Origin: Syntrophomonas sp. UBA4807
GTDB taxonomy: Bacteria; Bacillota; Syntrophomonadia; Syntrophomonadales; Syntrophomonadaceae
Length of the DNA stretch: 46,769 bases
Direction: 5' to 3'
Assembly (NCBI GenBank): GCA_002402575.1
Contig: DHGD01000115.1
Span: 21,663 to 68,431 of the forward strand
This document shows, in pieces, positions 26,777-34,363 of this stretch. The position numbers and the translations under genes are program-made. Every line of letters starts with the position of its first letter. The first letter of the stretch is position 1. A model generated the notes under the pieces. The model made no database searches and was not told the DNA's origin. It worked only from the letters and a program-made list of their open reading frames with translations.

Positions 26777-27424
26777 ATTTTTACCGGAATTATAGAAGAA
26801 ATCGGCATTATTAACGCTATTAAACCGGGGCCGCAATCCGTTCGCCTGGGTGTCAGGGCACAAACCGTTTTAGAGGATGTCAAACTGGGGGACAGCATTG
26901 CAGTCAATGGAGTCTGTTTGACGGTGGTCAGTTTTGATTTCCGGCAGTTCTGGGCTGATGTGATGCCTGAAACTTACCACCAAACAACACTGAAAAATCT
27001 TAGCGCTGGCGCCCGGGTTAATCTGGAGCGGGCTTTAAGACTCCGTGACCGCTTGGGCGGGCACCTGGTCCAGGGGCACGTTGATGGCATCGGTTGCATA
27101 GTTAAAAAGGAGCCTTTGGATATTGCCATTGTCTACCGCATCAAGGCACCGGCGCAGGTATTGAAATACACCGTAGCCAAAGGCTCCATTGCCATTGATG
27201 GGGTCAGCCTGACCGTGGTGGAGGTGGGCGGCGATTTTCTGACCGTTTCACTTATTCCTCATACTGCTCATCTCACTATGCTCGGTTCCAAACAGCCCGG
27301 CGATGATGTCAATCTGGAGAGTGACATCATTGGCCGATATGTGGAAAGACTAATTACAGGCTCGCCACAGCCTGAGTGCAGTCCATTGAGTATGGATTTC
27401 CTATCCCAACACGGATTTTTATAA
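26777..27424 (+). CDS. ribE: Riboflavin synthase alpha chain, apparent ATT start
   Basis: This 215-residue lumazine-domain duplication protein dismutates dimethyl-ribityllumazine to riboflavin. The canonical N-terminus (M)FTGIIEEIG is encoded from 26777, but the first codon is ATT. The frame is closed by TGA at 26768, and the next in-frame ATG/GTG/TTG (26918) would remove 47 residues of the first barrel. GGTGA at 26766-26770 is six bases from the ATT, supporting initiation there. The motif VNGVCLTVV recurs as IDGVSLTVV in the second domain. A one-base change in the A4T5 run would instead join it to a GTG at 26767. Confidence 0.85.
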   Translation: MFTGIIEEIGIINAIKPGPQSVRLGVRAQTVLEDVKLGDSIAVNGVCLTVVSFDFRQFWADVMPETYHQTTLKNLSAGARVNLERALRLRDRLGGHLVQGHVDGIGCIVKKEPLDIAIVYRIKAPAQVLKYTVAKGSIAIDGVSLTVVEVGGDFLTVSLIPHTAHLTMLGSKQPGDDVNLESDIIGRYVERLITGSPQPECSPLSMDFLSQHGFL

Positions 27425-27438
27425 AGGAGGCACTTATC

Positions 27439-28635
27439 ATGTTTAACACTATCGAGGAAGGCATCGCAGATGTTCGTGAGGGCAAAATGATCATCGTGGT
27501 CGATGATGAGGATCGTGAAAATGAGGGGGATATAGTAGTAGCCGCGGAAAAGGCCACCCCCGAGGTAGTCAATTTTATGGCCACCCATGCGCGCGGTTTG
27601 ATATGTGTACCCATGGAAGGCAAACGTCTGGATCTGCTGGATATCAAGCAAATGGTAACCAACAATACCGACAGCCATGAAACCGCGTTCACCGTATCAG
27701 TGGACCATTTCACCTGCACCACCGGCATATCCGCCCATGAGAGAGCGGCTACCATTGCGGCCTTGATTTCGCCCAACAGCACCCCGGCTGATTTCCGCCG
27801 TCCTGGTCATATCTTTCCCCTGCGTTACCGCGAGGGCGGGGTATTGCGCCGCACTGGCCATACTGAGGGCTCAATCGATTTAGCCCGTTTGGCCGGACTT
27901 TATCCGGCGGCGGTTATATGCGAGATCATGAGTTCTGACGGAACCATGGCCCGGGTGCCGGAATTAATTGAGTTTGCCAACCGTCATAATTTAAAAATCG
28001 TGACTATAGCCGAATTAATCGAATATCGGCGTCGCCGTGAAAAACTGGTGGTCAGAGTGGCGGATGCCAGACTGCCTTCCAAGTATGGCGATTTCAAGGC
28101 AGTGGCCTATCAATCCCTCTTGGACAATAAAGAACACCTGGCATTGGTCAAAGGGGAGTGGAAGCCGGATGAGCCCCTTCTGGTCCGGGTGCATTCTGAA
28201 TGCCTTACCGGAGATGTTATGGGCTCAGCCCGTTGCGACTGCGGTGATCAACTGCAGAAGGCCCTGCGGATGATCGAGGCTGAAGGCAAGGGGGTTTTGC
28301 TGTATATGCGCCAGGAAGGCAGAGGCATTGGCTTATGCAATAAGATTAAGGCCTACAAGCTGCAGGATAAAGGCATGGACACCGTGGAAGCCAATTTGAA
28401 TCTGGGCTTTGCCCCGGATTTGAGGGATTACGGTATCGGCGCCCAGATATTGTACGATCTAGGCATACGGAAGATGCGCCTTATGACCAACAATCCCAAG
28501 AAGGTCAAAGGTTTGGAAGGCTACGACCTGGAGATAACTGAGCGGGTCCCCATCGAAATCCCCAGCAAGGAGGAAAACCGCTACTATCTGCAGACAAAAA
28601 AGGAAAAGATGGGCCACTTATTGGTTAACCTGTAA
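27439..28635 (+). CDS. ribBA: Bifunctional DHBP synthase / GTP cyclohydrolase II
   Basis: This 398-residue fusion supplies both precursors of riboflavin. The N-terminal 3,4-dihydroxy-2-butanone-4-phosphate synthase (about 1-200) has DDEDRENEGD, the ATHARGLICV segment and GHTEGSIDLARLAG. The C-terminal GTP cyclohydrolase II (about 205-398) has VRVHSECLTGDVMGSARCDCG with its zinc cysteines, MRQEGRGIGL and MTNNPKKVKGLEGYDLEI. AAAGGAGG before ATG 27439 sets the start. The open frame runs further upstream into ribE but has no ribosome binding site there. Confidence 0.97.
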   Translation: MFNTIEEGIADVREGKMIIVVDDEDRENEGDIVVAAEKATPEVVNFMATHARGLICVPMEGKRLDLLDIKQMVTNNTDSHETAFTVSVDHFTCTTGISAHERAATIAALISPNSTPADFRRPGHIFPLRYREGGVLRRTGHTEGSIDLARLAGLYPAAVICEIMSSDGTMARVPELIEFANRHNLKIVTIAELIEYRRRREKLVVRVADARLPSKYGDFKAVAYQSLLDNKEHLALVKGEWKPDEPLLVRVHSECLTGDVMGSARCDCGDQLQKALRMIEAEGKGVLLYMRQEGRGIGLCNKIKAYKLQDKGMDTVEANLNLGFAPDLRDYGIGAQILYDLGIRKMRLMTNNPKKVKGLEGYDLEITERVPIEIPSKEENRYYLQTKKEKMGHLLVNL

Positions 28636-28664
28636 ACGATCATATACATTGAGGAGGAATAGCA

Positions 28665-29126
28665 TTGGCACAGGTATTTGAAGGAAAACTGGTGGGGCAG
28701 GGGCAGCGTTTCGGATTGATCGTATCACGCTTCAATGAATTCATCACTAATAAGCTGCTGTCTGGTTGTATGGACGCTTTGATCCGCCACGATGTGGAGC
28801 CTGACAACATTGACGTGGCCTGGGTGCCGGGGGCTTTCGAAATGCCCCTGGCAGCACAAAAGATGACGCAACGCGGCTATGACGCGGTAATATGCCTGGG
28901 TGCGGTAATTCGCGGAGCCACCCCCCATTTTGAATATGTATCCGCCGAAGTGACCAAAGGCATAGCCCAGGTGGGGCTGAACTCAGGTGTCCCGGTGATC
29001 TACGGGGTCATTACCGCCGATACCATTGAACAGGCTATTGAACGAGCCGGAACCAAAGCTGGCAATAAAGGGGTGGACGCAGCAGTCACCGCTATAGAAA
29101 TGGTAAACCTGTTAAAAAAGCTATGA
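28665..29126 (+). CDS. ribH: 6,7-dimethyl-8-ribityllumazine synthase
   Basis: This 153-residue enzyme forms the lumazine precursor of riboflavin and usually assembles as an icosahedral or pentameric shell. Motifs are IVSRFNEFITNKL, WVPGAFEMPLAAQ, CLGAVIRGATPHFEYVSAEVTKGI and GVITADTIEQAIERAGTKAGNKG. It starts with TTG at 28665 behind GAGGAGGAA and is the last gene of the FMN-controlled operon. Confidence 0.97.
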   Translation: MAQVFEGKLVGQGQRFGLIVSRFNEFITNKLLSGCMDALIRHDVEPDNIDVAWVPGAFEMPLAAQKMTQRGYDAVICLGAVIRGATPHFEYVSAEVTKGIAQVGLNSGVPVIYGVITADTIEQAIERAGTKAGNKGVDAAVTAIEMVNLLKKL

Positions 29127-29145
29127 TATCTGAGCGGGGTTAATT

Positions 29146-29203
29146 CAGGTTAAGTGTGAACGAGCCTTCAGGTATACCCTAAAGGCTCAGTTTCACTGAC
29201 CTG
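29146..29203 (+). terminator. Long interrupted hairpin after ribH
   Basis: CAGGT (29146-29150) pairs with ACCTG near 29199-29203, GTGAAC-type arms pair with GTTTCAC, and GAGCCTT (29162-29168) pairs with AAGGCTC (29182-29188). There is no T-run. It probably marks the 3' end of the rib transcript. Confidence 0.5.
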
Positions 29204-29206
29204 ACT

Positions 29207-29440
29207 GGCCCAGGTTATAAACGGGCCCAGGTAAGGGTTCAGCTTCATTGAAGATGATTCGCGGGGCTGTGCAGCGGGCGGCAGCGGAAAAGGCCTGGAG
29301 CGCTGGCGGTATGCTGGCTGCCGGTGCGTTCCCGCCGCCCTCTACCCGCAGCGCAGGATAACGGTGTCCCTGTCATTGAAGCATGATTCCTTGTGACTGT
29401 ATTTGAACCGGGTTATTTTCAATACAGTGCTTATTTTTGT
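29207..29440. other. Non-coding, GC-rich, repeat-flanked segment with RNA-like folding
   Basis: No gene is visible here. GGCCCAGGT occurs twice (29207-29215, 29224-29232). CATTGAAG(C)ATGATTC occurs twice (29246-29260, 29374-29389) and flanks a GC-rich core in which CGGCAGCG, CGCTG, GCTGCCG and GCCGCC segments can pair in nested fashion. A further hairpin (ACTGTATT...AATACAGT, 29396-29428) precedes TTATTTTTG. It could be a small RNA gene or a mobile-element scar. It matches no RNA family I know. Confidence 0.35.
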
Positions 29441-29473
29441 TTCGAGGGCAAGCTGGGTCCTCTCTTGGCAAAG

Positions 29474-29515
29474 AAGCCACTCATTCGCTAAACTGCGGAT
29501 GAGTGGCTTTTTTTA
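29474..29515 (+). terminator. Strong intrinsic terminator upstream of the kinase-protease island
   Basis: AAGCCACTCAT (29474-29484) pairs perfectly with ATGAGTGGCTT (29499-29509), with extra inner pairs, followed by seven T's. It insulates the following operon from read-through. Confidence 0.92.
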
Positions 29516-29538
29516 GCTTGGGAGGCTGTCGTCGTGCA

Positions 29539-29556
29539 TGCGTAAGGTATTACGCA
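29539..29556. promoter_or_regulatory. Perfect 7-bp dyad
   Basis: TGCGTAA (29539-29545) and TTACGCA (29550-29556) flank GGTA. It shares the GTAA/TTAC core of the dyads at 29604-29641 and may be an outlying operator. Confidence 0.4.
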
Positions 29557-29603
29557 GGAGCATATGGACGGCATTCTGACTGAAAAGCGACAGGGCCGCC
29601 GAG

Positions 29604-29641
29604 GTAAACATTTACAATTATGAAATTTACAACAAGTAAAT
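29604..29641. promoter_or_regulatory. Tandem GTAAA/TTTAC operator-like dyads
   Basis: GTAAA-2-TTTAC (29604-29615) is followed by ATTTAC-5-GTAAAT (29625-29641), ending six bases before the TTGACA of a promoter. A further GTAAAT half-site lies at 29722-29727 near the ribosome binding site. The layout suits binding by the XRE-type regulator encoded just downstream. Confidence 0.5.
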
Positions 29642-29646
29642 CGAAA

Positions 29647-29675
29647 TTGACAATACCGTTATTGAGACGCATATT
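29647..29675 (+). promoter_or_regulatory. Sigma-A promoter of the kinase-protease operon
   Basis: A perfect TTGACA (29647-29652) lies 17 bases before CATATT (29670-29675), a four-of-six match. It is downstream of a terminator and next to operator-like dyads. Confidence 0.5.
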
Positions 29676-29743
29676 GTAGTTACCTGGCAAAATATCTCAA
29701 GCGCAAATTATTCGTTTTCTGTGTAAATCAAGGAGATGCAGGC

Positions 29744-31303
29744 ATCATCAAAAAGCTTACTAATTTAAGACTCATCCTCGAATATTATGAAGTGCCCAAT
29801 CGGGACTTGGCGCGAGCGATAAATGTCAGTCCCTCCATGGTGAGCAACTGGGTGCAGGGAAAGCGTGCGTTGCGTGCCTCTTCCGGTTCGGTTGTCGCGA
29901 TTGCGGACTACGTTTTATCCAGACGCAGGTTGGAAACCAGAGATATTACGTGGCTGAAAAAGCAATTTGAACAGGCCGGTATTTCCACCGACTTTGATTC
30001 CGCTTCCGATATCAAGCGCAATCTCGTCATCTGGCTTGCGGATGACGGGCGGGAATTGCTGGATATTTTCAAAAAGACGGGCCATATACAAATCGCAAAT
30101 GAGCAGAGAGACGCCGCCGATTCATCACCATATTTATACAGCATTGGCCCTGCCGGAAGAATTTATAGCAATGATTATTCGGCACGAGCCGGTGTCTTGG
30201 ATATCTCACTGCGTCTGGGCCGTATTTTCGAGACGATGAAAGCGGAAACGACGGTTGATATATGCCTGCCCAGCGAGGCTGTCGCCACGGTCCTGGAGGA
30301 TGTCTTTATATCGGAAATCATGAAGGCGTTTCAAACCAAAAATATGCGCTTAAGGATGCTTGTGGCCCTTTCCAGCAACTCCAATTCACTTTCCAGAATT
30401 ATAGCCGCCTACACCCCGATGATTGTGAGCGGGAAAATGGAGCTGTATATCTCTCATGGGATGATGCAGCCCATGATTCATCAGACCAGCATATTTATTC
30501 CCGACACCTGTGCGGTGGCTATTACGGAGCTTCCCGACTCGTTTTCTCCTCCCGCCGCCCTGTTCATCACGGAAAGCATTTTTCTGAAGGATTCGGCGGA
30601 TGGATTTGATCGCGTGGTACGGTTTGCGCAGCCGCTAATGCAATTTTATCCGGATAATATTTTGAAATGCGCTATCGATTTATTAAATAGGGAATTCGGT
30701 GATGAAGGAGACATGGATATACAAAGCGACAGCCTGAATCCTCTCATGCTGGAGCCTGTGCAGTATGTTGCAATATTGGAACAGAAAGGCTTCAAGGGCA
30801 ACGCTCTTGAATGGCGCCGCGCCGAATACCTCCGTATCAAAAACGGCTTTGAAAGCAATTTGGGAAATGGGGTTGTATTTCGCGAAATCATCTCTGCGGA
30901 CTTCCTTAAGAATATGGCCGTCAACGGGTGCTGTGAGCTGCCGTCCATGTATTTTATGGATACGGGAAAAACGCTGCTTCAAACAAAAGCCTGTGCCGCT
31001 CTATTAGCCGGATACATCAGGACGCTTAAAAATTATCCGAATTATCATCTGCATATTGCCCCCCATTTGGATGAAAAACAAATGGGCACAAGGCATATCA
31101 AGCATGGCAGACACGTTACGCTTAATCCATGGAAAGAGGAACCAAAACTTATTTTCTCAGATCAGATGATTATGATCCATGAATTTCAAACGTACTTCAA
31201 CGAGCTGTGGATGAACTTATCCGCAGGAACGCGCGAGAACAGCATATCGCTTTTAGAAATTATATTGCAGGAAGTCGAAAAGCTTATCGAACAGGAGGCG
31301 TGA
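29744..31303 (+). CDS. XRE-type HTH regulator with a large unknown C-terminal domain
   Basis: About 519 residues if read from 29744. The N-terminal helix-turn-helix covers TNLRLILEYYE plus NRDLARAINVSPSMVSNWVQGKR. The first normal start codon in frame, GTG 29792, would cut off helix 1 and has no ribosome binding site. AGGAG at 29731-29735 is eight bases from ATC at 29744 (read IIKKLTNLR). Alternatively, ATG 29736 could reach this frame by a -1 slip at the A5 run (29750-29754). The remaining 430 residues are soluble alpha/beta (TVDICLPSEAVATVL, MRLRMLVALSSNSNSL, PAALFITESIF) and I do not recognise them. A sensor role is a guess. It is the first gene of the island operon, four bases from the FHA-kinase. 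Confidence 0.75.
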   Translation: MIKKLTNLRLILEYYEVPNRDLARAINVSPSMVSNWVQGKRALRASSGSVVAIADYVLSRRRLETRDITWLKKQFEQAGISTDFDSASDIKRNLVIWLADDGRELLDIFKKTGHIQIANEQRDAADSSPYLYSIGPAGRIYSNDYSARAGVLDISLRLGRIFETMKAETTVDICLPSEAVATVLEDVFISEIMKAFQTKNMRLRMLVALSSNSNSLSRIIAAYTPMIVSGKMELYISHGMMQPMIHQTSIFIPDTCAVAITELPDSFSPPAALFITESIFLKDSADGFDRVVRFAQPLMQFYPDNILKCAIDLLNREFGDEGDMDIQSDSLNPLMLEPVQYVAILEQKGFKGNALEWRRAEYLRIKNGFESNLGNGVVFREIISADFLKNMAVNGCCELPSMYFMDTGKTLLQTKACAALLAGYIRTLKNYPNYHLHIAPHLDEKQMGTRHIKHGRHVTLNPWKEEPKLIFSDQMIMIHEFQTYFNELWMNLSAGTRENSISLLEIILQEVEKLIEQEA

Positions 31304-31307
31304 ATCT

Positions 31308-33266
31308 ATGCCAGCGAAAGTTATTTTAAAGGTCACGAAGGGAGAGCTTTCTGGGGAGGAATTCACCTATTCGGAAAAAGAACAGCTCTTTGTCGGCAGG
31401 CAGGAAGATTGTGCAATCGTATTGCCGGATAAGTCCGTATCCCGCTATCATTGCATGCTGGAAGTTACGCCTCCTTATGTTACGGTGCGCGATTTCGGGA
31501 GCCTGAACGGAACGTTTTTAAACGGAGAAAAAATCGGGGGGCGTGAACGCTCCGTATCGGCAGAAGATGCGCAGAAGGAATATCATGAGGAATTCGATCT
31601 GCATGACGGGAATACGCTTGGCCTGGGTAAACATTGTGAGCTGACCCTGCGGACAATTGTGGCTAAATGCTGCGCCGACTGCGGCGAAGAAATACTCGCT
31701 ACTGATGAGGCCCAAAACGGAGAAACCAGCCCCGATGATGCGCCGCGCATGCATGTCAATGATAGAGGCGAACCGATATGTGAAGCATGCTGTTTGCGCC
31801 GTGAGGCGAAGAAAAGAGACGATGCGCTGGCTGCGATAGAAAAAGAGCGCGCTGCAAAAGAAAAGGCGGAGGCTGAGCGTATGGGAAAGGCGCGTATGGA
31901 GCAGTCTCGTCTTGAAAGAGAACGCCTGGAAGGTGAAAAAAAGCGCAAAGAAGCGGAGGCCGTTGCCGAAGCGCTTGCAAAAAAACTGAAAGCAGCAGCA
32001 GACAGAGCGGCCAAAGAAGAGGCTGAGCGCGAGCACATGAAAGCGGCGGCAGCCGCTGCCGCGCTTAAAAAAGCCGAAGAAGAAATACAACGCAAACAGG
32101 ATGAGCAGCGCAAAGCCGAAGAGGAACAGCGCAAGCGCGCGGAGGAAGAAAACAAGCGCAGTGAGGCCGAACGTAAGCCTCAGGAAGAGATGAAAAATCA
32201 GCAGGCGCAGAAAAGGTGCATTGAATGCGGAACGCGATTTACCCCCAAAGCGCCGGATCACAATCTTTGCCCCGAGTGTGCCGGGGAGCGGGAAAAGGTG
32301 CTGAAAGCTATGCTCAGGCAGGCGTTGGGCGCTGCTTTCGCACAGCATGAAAAAGGCGGCGGCCTCCCCATCCCGGAAGGATTTCGCAGGATGAAACGCT
32401 TGGGCGCGGGAGGAATGGGCGAAGTCTGGCTGGTTCAAGAAGAAAATACAGGCAGGAAATTCGCGCTCAAAACGATGCTTCCCCAGGTGGCGGCGGACGA
32501 ACGCGCCAAGAAATCTTTTCTCCGGGAAGCCCGACTGGGTGAAACGCTGGAACATAAAAATGTAATCCGGGTATACAAAACAGGCTGTGAGAGCGGCATG
32601 TTTTTCATCCTTATGGAACTATGCGAAGGCGGCAGCGTGGATAAATACATGGAACGATGCGGCGGCAAGCTGCCGCTGGACGTTGCTACTTACATCATAC
32701 TGCAAACACTGGATGGGCTGGAATATGCGCATCACGCCGATGTAAGTGTGGAATGTGAAGATGGAATAAGGCGCGCAAAGGGGGTTGTCCACCGGGATTT
32801 TAAGCCGGGCAACATTTTCCTTATGGACAACGGTAAATTTCCTGTTGCCAAGGTTGCCGATTTCGGTTTCGCAAAAGCGTTTGAGACAGCGGGACTTTCA
32901 AGGCATACCCGCACGGGGACCGCTGCGGCCACACCTGTATTCCAGCCGCGCCAGCAAATTGCAAATTATAAATACGCCAAACCAGACGTGGATGTTTGGG
33001 CGGCAGCCGCCAGTTACTACAATATGCTGACCGGTAATATTCCAAAAGATATACACGGAAAAGATGTTTGGATGGAGATGTATACGGGAGAGGTTGTTCC
33101 CATCCGGCGGCGCAATCCGCAAATACCGGAAAAGCTGGCGGCTGTAATTGATCGGGCGCTTGTTGAAAGGCCGGAAATCGGCGTAAAAACCGCCGCAGAG
33201 TTCAAAAGCCGGATCGTGAAAGCGCTGCCCATGAATCTTCGCCATGCGGTCAGAGGTGTGCTGTGA
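31308..33266 (+). CDS. FHA domain - coiled coil - zinc ribbon - Ser/Thr protein kinase
   Basis: This is a 652-residue soluble protein. The FHA domain (about 8-117) keeps the phosphothreonine-binding residues G-R, S-x-x-H (SVSRYHC) and N-G (SLNGTFLNG). A four-Cys zinc site follows (CCADC near 121, CEACC near 158), then a long Glu/Lys/Ala coiled coil (about 165-297) and a C-x2-C...C-x2-C zinc ribbon (304-325). The C-terminal kinase (about 362-640) has GAGGMGEV, Lys388, HRD at 495-497 (HRDFKPGN), DFG at 518-520 and an activation segment ending TGTAAATPVFQP. All catalytic residues are present. There is no membrane anchor, unlike PrkC. It overlaps the phosphatase gene. Confidence 0.93.
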   Translation: MPAKVILKVTKGELSGEEFTYSEKEQLFVGRQEDCAIVLPDKSVSRYHCMLEVTPPYVTVRDFGSLNGTFLNGEKIGGRERSVSAEDAQKEYHEEFDLHDGNTLGLGKHCELTLRTIVAKCCADCGEEILATDEAQNGETSPDDAPRMHVNDRGEPICEACCLRREAKKRDDALAAIEKERAAKEKAEAERMGKARMEQSRLERERLEGEKKRKEAEAVAEALAKKLKAAADRAAKEEAEREHMKAAAAAAALKKAEEEIQRKQDEQRKAEEEQRKRAEEENKRSEAERKPQEEMKNQQAQKRCIECGTRFTPKAPDHNLCPECAGEREKVLKAMLRQALGAAFAQHEKGGGLPIPEGFRRMKRLGAGGMGEVWLVQEENTGRKFALKTMLPQVAADERAKKSFLREARLGETLEHKNVIRVYKTGCESGMFFILMELCEGGSVDKYMERCGGKLPLDVATYIILQTLDGLEYAHHADVSVECEDGIRRAKGVVHRDFKPGNIFLMDNGKFPVAKVADFGFAKAFETAGLSRHTRTGTAAATPVFQPRQQIANYKYAKPDVDVWAAAASYYNMLTGNIPKDIHGKDVWMEMYTGEVVPIRRRNPQIPEKLAAVIDRALVERPEIGVKTAAEFKSRIVKALPMNLRHAVRGVL

Positions 33267-34027
33267 TGAAATTCGCAATATCCGCTTTTACATATGGGTT
33301 TTTCTTTGCCGGACAAAAGGACATCGGTCGGCGCAGAAACACCAATCAGGATGAAATCATCCTTTGCCCGGATATCGGTGTATTTGCTGTTTCCGATGGT
33401 ATGGGCGGCCTTCGGCAAGGAGCGCAAGCGGCCGCGTATGTGCGGGAAGCCATTCCCGCCATGATGCCGTTCGCGCTCAAAGATGCAGAGACACCCGAAG
33501 AAGCCGGAGCCGCCTTTGCCGAAACGGTCCGTATGGTCAGCGACGGTCTGTTTAACACGGCAAACACCGAATATATCGGCTTTGGAGCGACCTTTTGCGG
33601 TGTATGGCTGTATCAGGACAGGGCAATCTTCGCTAATCTCGGCGACAGTCGCGGCTATCTGCTGCCGAAATATAAAAAGAAGATCGTACAGGTTACGGAA
33701 GATCATAATATAGCTGCCATAATGGTCAAAAACGGCGAGCTTTCTAAAGCCGAGGCGGCTGAGCATCCGGCAAGCTCCCGGCTTACACGGTTTGTAGGCA
33801 TGTCCGCGCCCGCGCGGCCGGATTATTATATTTGTGACATTGAACCGGGAGATCGGATTCTCTTATGCAGCGACGGGTTATATGGCATGGTTGACAACCG
33901 TAAGCTCGCGCGTATAATGCGCAGCAGCAAAAGCCCGCGAACTGTCTGTGAACGGCTGGTGGATGGGGCCAATCAAAACGGAGGAAACGATAACATCTCA
34001 GCGGTTTACATCAGAATCGCACCGTGA
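33266..34027 (+). CDS. PP2C-family Ser/Thr phosphatase of the island
   Basis: This 253-residue phosphatase has the complete PP2C metal set: RRRNTNQDE, AVSDGMGG, GFGATFCGVWL, NLGDSRGYLL, EDHNIAAIMV, LLCSDGLYGMV and GGNDNIS. It is distinct from the PrpC encoded at 21184-21954. Its ATG overlaps the TGA of the kinase gene (ATGA), showing translational coupling, and its likely substrates are the two kinases of this operon or their targets. The first residues (MKFAISAFTYGFFFAGQKD) are somewhat hydrophobic but short for a membrane segment. Confidence 0.93.
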   Translation: MKFAISAFTYGFFFAGQKDIGRRRNTNQDEIILCPDIGVFAVSDGMGGLRQGAQAAAYVREAIPAMMPFALKDAETPEEAGAAFAETVRMVSDGLFNTANTEYIGFGATFCGVWLYQDRAIFANLGDSRGYLLPKYKKKIVQVTEDHNIAAIMVKNGELSKAEAAEHPASSRLTRFVGMSAPARPDYYICDIEPGDRILLCSDGLYGMVDNRKLARIMRSSKSPRTVCERLVDGANQNGGNDNISAVYIRIAP

Positions 34028-34067
34028 TTTTTCAGAGTGCCGATTGACAAGGTGACAAGTTTCAACC

Positions 34068-34083
34068 GCTTTCAGCAGAAAGC
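34068..34083 (+). other. Short hairpin in the operon's only intergenic gap
   Basis: GCTTTC (34068-34073) pairs with GAAAGC (34078-34083) around AGCA. A TTGACA at 34044-34049 has no -10 at proper spacing. The gap 34028-34123 otherwise holds only the AAGGAGG of the next gene. Confidence 0.35.
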
Positions 34084-34123
34084 AGCTACAATGACCTTTA
34101 ATTAAGGTAAGGAGGCTGAATCT

Positions 34124-34363
34124 ATGAAAGATTTTGATATGAACCTGGAGTATACCCACGAGGATTTTGACAGGATGCTGGTGCCGCTGTATGACGCCAA
34201 TGGATACCCTTATCTGGATGAATATGAATATATCGACGCGAAATTTACCAACGAAGAGGTTGAGCGGCTTCGCTATGCGTACTTTCGGCAGAAAGAAAGA
34301 ACGAGAGAAAGAGGAACGGTAGCATCGCTATCGCATGAGGGGTGTTATCATGGCCAAGGATGA
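34124..34363 (+). CDS. Small acidic protein of the island
   Basis: This 79-residue protein begins with ATG at 34124 behind a strong AAGGAGG. It is acidic and Tyr-rich in the N-terminal half (LEYTHEDFDRMLVPLYDANGYPYLDEYEYIDAKF) and basic/helical later (VERLRYAYFRQKERTRERG). It has no known domain. Its 3' end overlaps the start of the WD40-kinase gene by 14 bases in another frame. The good ribosome binding site and coupling suggest it is real, perhaps an adaptor, inhibitor or substrate in the system. That role is inference. Confidence 0.7.
   Translation: MKDFDMNLEYTHEDFDRMLVPLYDANGYPYLDEYEYIDAKFTNEEVERLRYAYFRQKERTRERGTVASLSHEGCYHGQG

Noticed and set aside
29146..29232. Four CAGGT repeats as a CRISPR-like or iteron array
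   Set aside because: The repeats are only 5 bp with uneven spacing. No CRISPR array exists anywhere in the window.
29360..29515. T-box leader before the island
   Set aside because: The strong terminator is present, but there is no T-box core sequence (GGGUGGNACCGCG) or Stem I motif.
31518..32555. Long minus-strand open frame (345 codons) opposite the FHA-kinase
   Set aside because: It is a shadow of the Lys/Glu/Ala coiled coil, with Phe/Leu-rich low-complexity translation and no ribosome binding site.
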